Origin: Bacteroidales bacterium
Lineage (GTDB): Bacteria; Bacteroidota; Bacteroidia; Bacteroidales; UBA10428
NCBI GenBank assembly: GCA_016934055.1
Contig: JAFGTR010000123.1
Span: 1-55,914 of the forward strand
DNA length: 55,914 bases
Direction of reading: 5' to 3'
The translations under genes and the position numbers were made by a program. Each line of letters begins with the position of its first letter. The stretch's first letter is position 1. Of this stretch, positions 54,701 to 55,914 are shown one piece after another. The notes below the pieces were generated by a model. The model saw only the letters and a program-made list of their open reading frames with translations, did not search any database and had not been told where the DNA came from.

Positions 54701-54924
54701 ATGGACAGGTAGAAATCAGGAATTCCGAAAATAAAGTATTTGTAATTGGGAAAAATGATATAATTTACAGCGATATTTATTCTGTTTATGAGGCATTTTC
54801 TTTCAGGGCCACTACAGATCTTACGTTTTTCAACCTTGACCAGGAGATGCTTAATAATCTTGCTTTTGACAATCTTGATTTTCGAAAGTTATTGTTTGAA
54901 TTGATTGAGGAATCCCGGGCGTAA
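51745..54924 (+). CDS. Multi-pass transporter-like protein fused to HEAT repeats and a cyclic-nucleotide-binding-like domain
   Basis: 1059 residues. The first 440 carry about twelve hydrophobic helices arranged like an MFS or NTT/ATP-ADP-translocase protein, including VFWRSTQKIYTSAQHRRLYP in part (about 132-151) and RVEGTLRMAGIG (about 377-388). Residues about 490-900 are helical repeats of HEAT type (EPEVKTSAVRAMARLN is a clear unit). The last 125 residues (about 930-1055) look like a degenerate cyclic-nucleotide-binding domain (LLIRKNDVHYPLIIIQNGQVEIRN in part), without a recognisable phosphate cassette. The ligand and transport activity are unproven. It precedes a TIR-like gene by 7 bp. 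Confidence 0.75.
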   Translation: MKNPFLNSKGIKPGEAFIFSLSCIQALSIGAFLAIFDIGAHVIFFESYGSQMMPLAMAIAGIAGLIYMSFYSFFLNRINFRFFVSANYFIIMLILAVLFFYEPAHSATVYGIPLLLPFSLMFPVNIIVMLVFWRSTQKIYTSAQHRRLYPYLRAFQIGGMVASSLILLALFYFKWDRNLILLAGVGFMAVIIILQTIMNLTHRFSPVLYHPRKKLNPIRSKLTEFFYSRYTLLLLVFVILSTIIGFLIHFQFISMARQNYLSLEGFSKFLALFMGAMIIIGYLIEKYLIRKILYSYDSPYSLVLIPVLIGLVIIAALLVNLLAGSSATLTRFTYVFLMITMIKTGYHITRDSIESPSLKVLFRTLDVRFHNIAVPRVEGTLRMAGIGIAGALLIALLYIGIEKVMFQNILILVLSIVWLFIAIKLVKAYQNALIDGIRKLKSNVRQIEQELINIDEKAHSLINHTDPKKAITALSLFERIEPIQHEKHLIGLLASSSFEMKKYLLEKIDEYSVLHALPVIKEAPSLKENQNKEAHVLAGRIMNRFETKLSFGQSKENLTRLMNSLNISDRILAAEIAGTSGKMEWNDIIINLSRDIEPEVKTSAVRAMARLNCADHSHVLIGYLSTSNYFQFAFEALIKIGDPALDILDQVFLQPDADNTLLSRIIRIYGKIGSPKAIDLLLNKIENQNRYLTRQAILSLREAKFQSTPANTNRILNSIIRLITIMAWNYSVYQVLSKSNKFALLIEAFESEIKDNYNTLYHLLTLAYNTASISNIRNLLSEGNDTDISFAIEMLDQVLHEEIKQVFFPVIENISVKSRVKQLEYFFQTEKNDPEDILNEIIIRDFNAVSYYTKACAIFSLLKIKNPRISQELIAMVFHPDQLLRESACYVIEQIEPGFLETLYPRLEPSVVLDIQNSLDRSVNRNIPYLLLDRIGFLKNVNKCESINEDVLLEISKHLDLNTLSENDQLLIRKNDVHYPLIIIQNGQVEIRNSENKVFVIGKNDIIYSDIYSVYEAFSFRATTDLTFFNLDQEMLNNLAFDNLDFRKLLFELIEESRA

Positions 54925-54931
54925 AAATGAC

Positions 54932-55914
54932 ATGAATTTCGATTACGACATATTTATCAGTTATGAAGCGGCTGCAAGCCGGGAGGAAGAAAATGTGACC
55001 ACCTGGGCCCAGCTTTTTTGTCATCATTTATATATTGTGTTGCAACGTTTATTTGATGAAAAACCAACCATCCTTTTGCACGATGACCTCCGTTCACGGC
55101 AACAGTTGATGAATGAAAATCCCGGCGAGGTTTTTACGAAAACCGGCGTTTTTGTCACAATCATTACACCTGAGGATATAAAATCAACAAATTATATAAA
55201 TGAGTTGACAAAGATCCATGAGGCAGCTCATTCTTCCCGGGACCATGGACTCAACCGGATATTTAAAATATTCACCCTTCCCCTGAATAATGAAGAAGAG
55301 CCCGAATTGTTAAGATCTGAGCTTCGTTATGATTTCTATGAAATAAATCGCTTTAATAAAAAGCCCATAACTTACAGCCTGCAAAACGATCAATTGCCAG
55401 ATAACAAATTCTGGTCAAAACTGGTTGATTTGGCCTATGATATATTTAACACGTTGCGTGAGCTAAAACAACAGAAAAGACCAGAGAATCAAACTATAAA
55501 TAATGCGATTTACCTGGCTGAAACAAGTTTTGATCAGCAGGAAAACCGGGATATTCTCAAGCGTGAATTACGTCATCTGGGTTATAAAATCCTGCCGGTT
55601 ACATCCATTCCCAATGATAACGAGCCTGCACGAACTGCTATTGAGGAAAATCTCAGACAGTCAGTCATATCCATTCATATGATGGGTGCATTTTACGGCG
55701 ATTTTATTAAAAATGCCAAGTATTCACTTATCGATTTCCAGGCCCGGGTCGTTAAAGAATTCATTGAATCGAAAGAAAACCATCATAAACCCTATCAGAT
55801 CATATGGATCCCCAATGATCTGAAAACCACTGATCAACGTCAGTCGTTGTATCTGAAAAGACTTAAACGTGATGAATCACAGGAAAGAACTGAAATCGTT
55901 GAAGCCCCGCTGGA
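54932..55914 (+). CDS. TIR-domain protein with two TIR-like segments (truncated by window end)
   Basis: The frame is open from the ATG at 54932 to the last base, about 327 residues. The first segment starts FDYDIFISYEAAASREEEN (1-19 or so), with TWAQLF, a LFDEKPTILLHDDLR strand-loop and VFVTIITPED, a TIR-type fold. The second segment, from about residue 190 (AIYLAETSFDQQENRDILKRELRHLGY in part) to about 255 (QSVISIHMMGAFYGDF), has the pattern of TIR-like domains found in the C-terminal half of such proteins. TIR proteins cleave NAD or make signal nucleotides, or act as adaptors. A Glu in the usual catalytic place cannot be assigned with confidence. It is coupled to the transporter-HEAT-CNB gene. 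Confidence 0.75.
   Translation, partial: MNFDYDIFISYEAAASREEENVTTWAQLFCHHLYIVLQRLFDEKPTILLHDDLRSRQQLMNENPGEVFTKTGVFVTIITPEDIKSTNYINELTKIHEAAHSSRDHGLNRIFKIFTLPLNNEEEPELLRSELRYDFYEINRFNKKPITYSLQNDQLPDNKFWSKLVDLAYDIFNTLRELKQQKRPENQTINNAIYLAETSFDQQENRDILKRELRHLGYKILPVTSIPNDNEPARTAIEENLRQSVISIHMMGAFYGDFIKNAKYSLIDFQARVVKEFIESKENHHKPYQIIWIPNDLKTTDQRQSLYLKRLKRDESQERTEIVEAPL

Noticed and set aside
1..55914. CRISPR arrays, tRNA or rRNA genes, transposases
   Set aside because: No regularly spaced direct repeats, no tRNA-like cloverleaf words and no transposase or integrase motifs were found by eye. The repeats present are palindromic or tandem words between genes.

Overview
The window reads as chromosomal DNA of a Bacteroidota bacterium, most likely an anaerobic or facultative member of the Bacteroidales/Marinilabiliales group. 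The grounds are: several secreted proteins with C-terminal type IX secretion (T9SS) sorting domains; lysyl-tRNA synthetase with the C-terminal extension seen in this phylum; DUF4954 and DUF5916 proteins; -33/-7 promoters of the TTTG-N18/19-TAnnTTTG type; FtsX-like ABC permease arrays; an NfnAB-like flavoprotein pair; and many short palindromic or T-rich intergenic repeats. I saw no rRNA, tRNA, CRISPR array or transposase.

Layout. 1-4603 (minus): a lipid-related operon of CrtI/retinol-saturase-like oxidoreductase, GNAT-like protein and long-chain acyl-CoA synthetase. 4744-7444 (minus): an NtrC-type histidine kinase and sigma-54 response regulator, divergent from 7749-16796 (plus), an FtsX/MacB-type ABC array (frameshifted ATPase, two permeases, intact ATPase, third permease) with a sigma-54-like promoter in front. 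17168-17506: a small DUF3795 protein. 17593-24144 (minus): secreted carbohydrate-related proteins (T9SS protein, PL1 pectate lyase fusion, DUF5916 protein). 24355-30334: an M48 peptidase remnant, a thermonuclease, an LtaS-like phosphoglycerol transferase with two new-looking C-terminal repeats facing a GDPD-like lipoprotein, and an orphan sugar-phosphate transferase. 30694-33020: the NfnA/NfnB-like pair behind a structured leader. 33218-37424 (minus): ABC-F protein, TonB-receptor remnant, MFS transporter. 37830-41074: an M1 peptidase interrupted by an in-frame TAG, then a PL9-like pectate lyase. 41336-44586: DUF4954 protein and double-SIS protein. 44691-51346: a secreted protein of unknown function, a SpoIIAA/STAS-like protein, a DUF819 permease, an amidohydrolase lipoprotein and lysS. 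51745-end: a transporter/HEAT/cyclic-nucleotide-binding fusion followed 7 bp later by a gene with two TIR-like segments that runs off the window.

The parts most worth a second look are the transporter-HEAT-CNB plus TIR pair at the right edge, the LtaS-like protein with duplicated C-terminal modules facing a GDPD-like lipoprotein, the ABC array with homogenised permease 3' ends and embedded hairpin repeats, the structured leader before nfnA, and several broken genes (ATPase frameshift, M1 amber codon, M48 and TonB-receptor remnants). All functional calls rest on recognising motifs by eye; no search was run.
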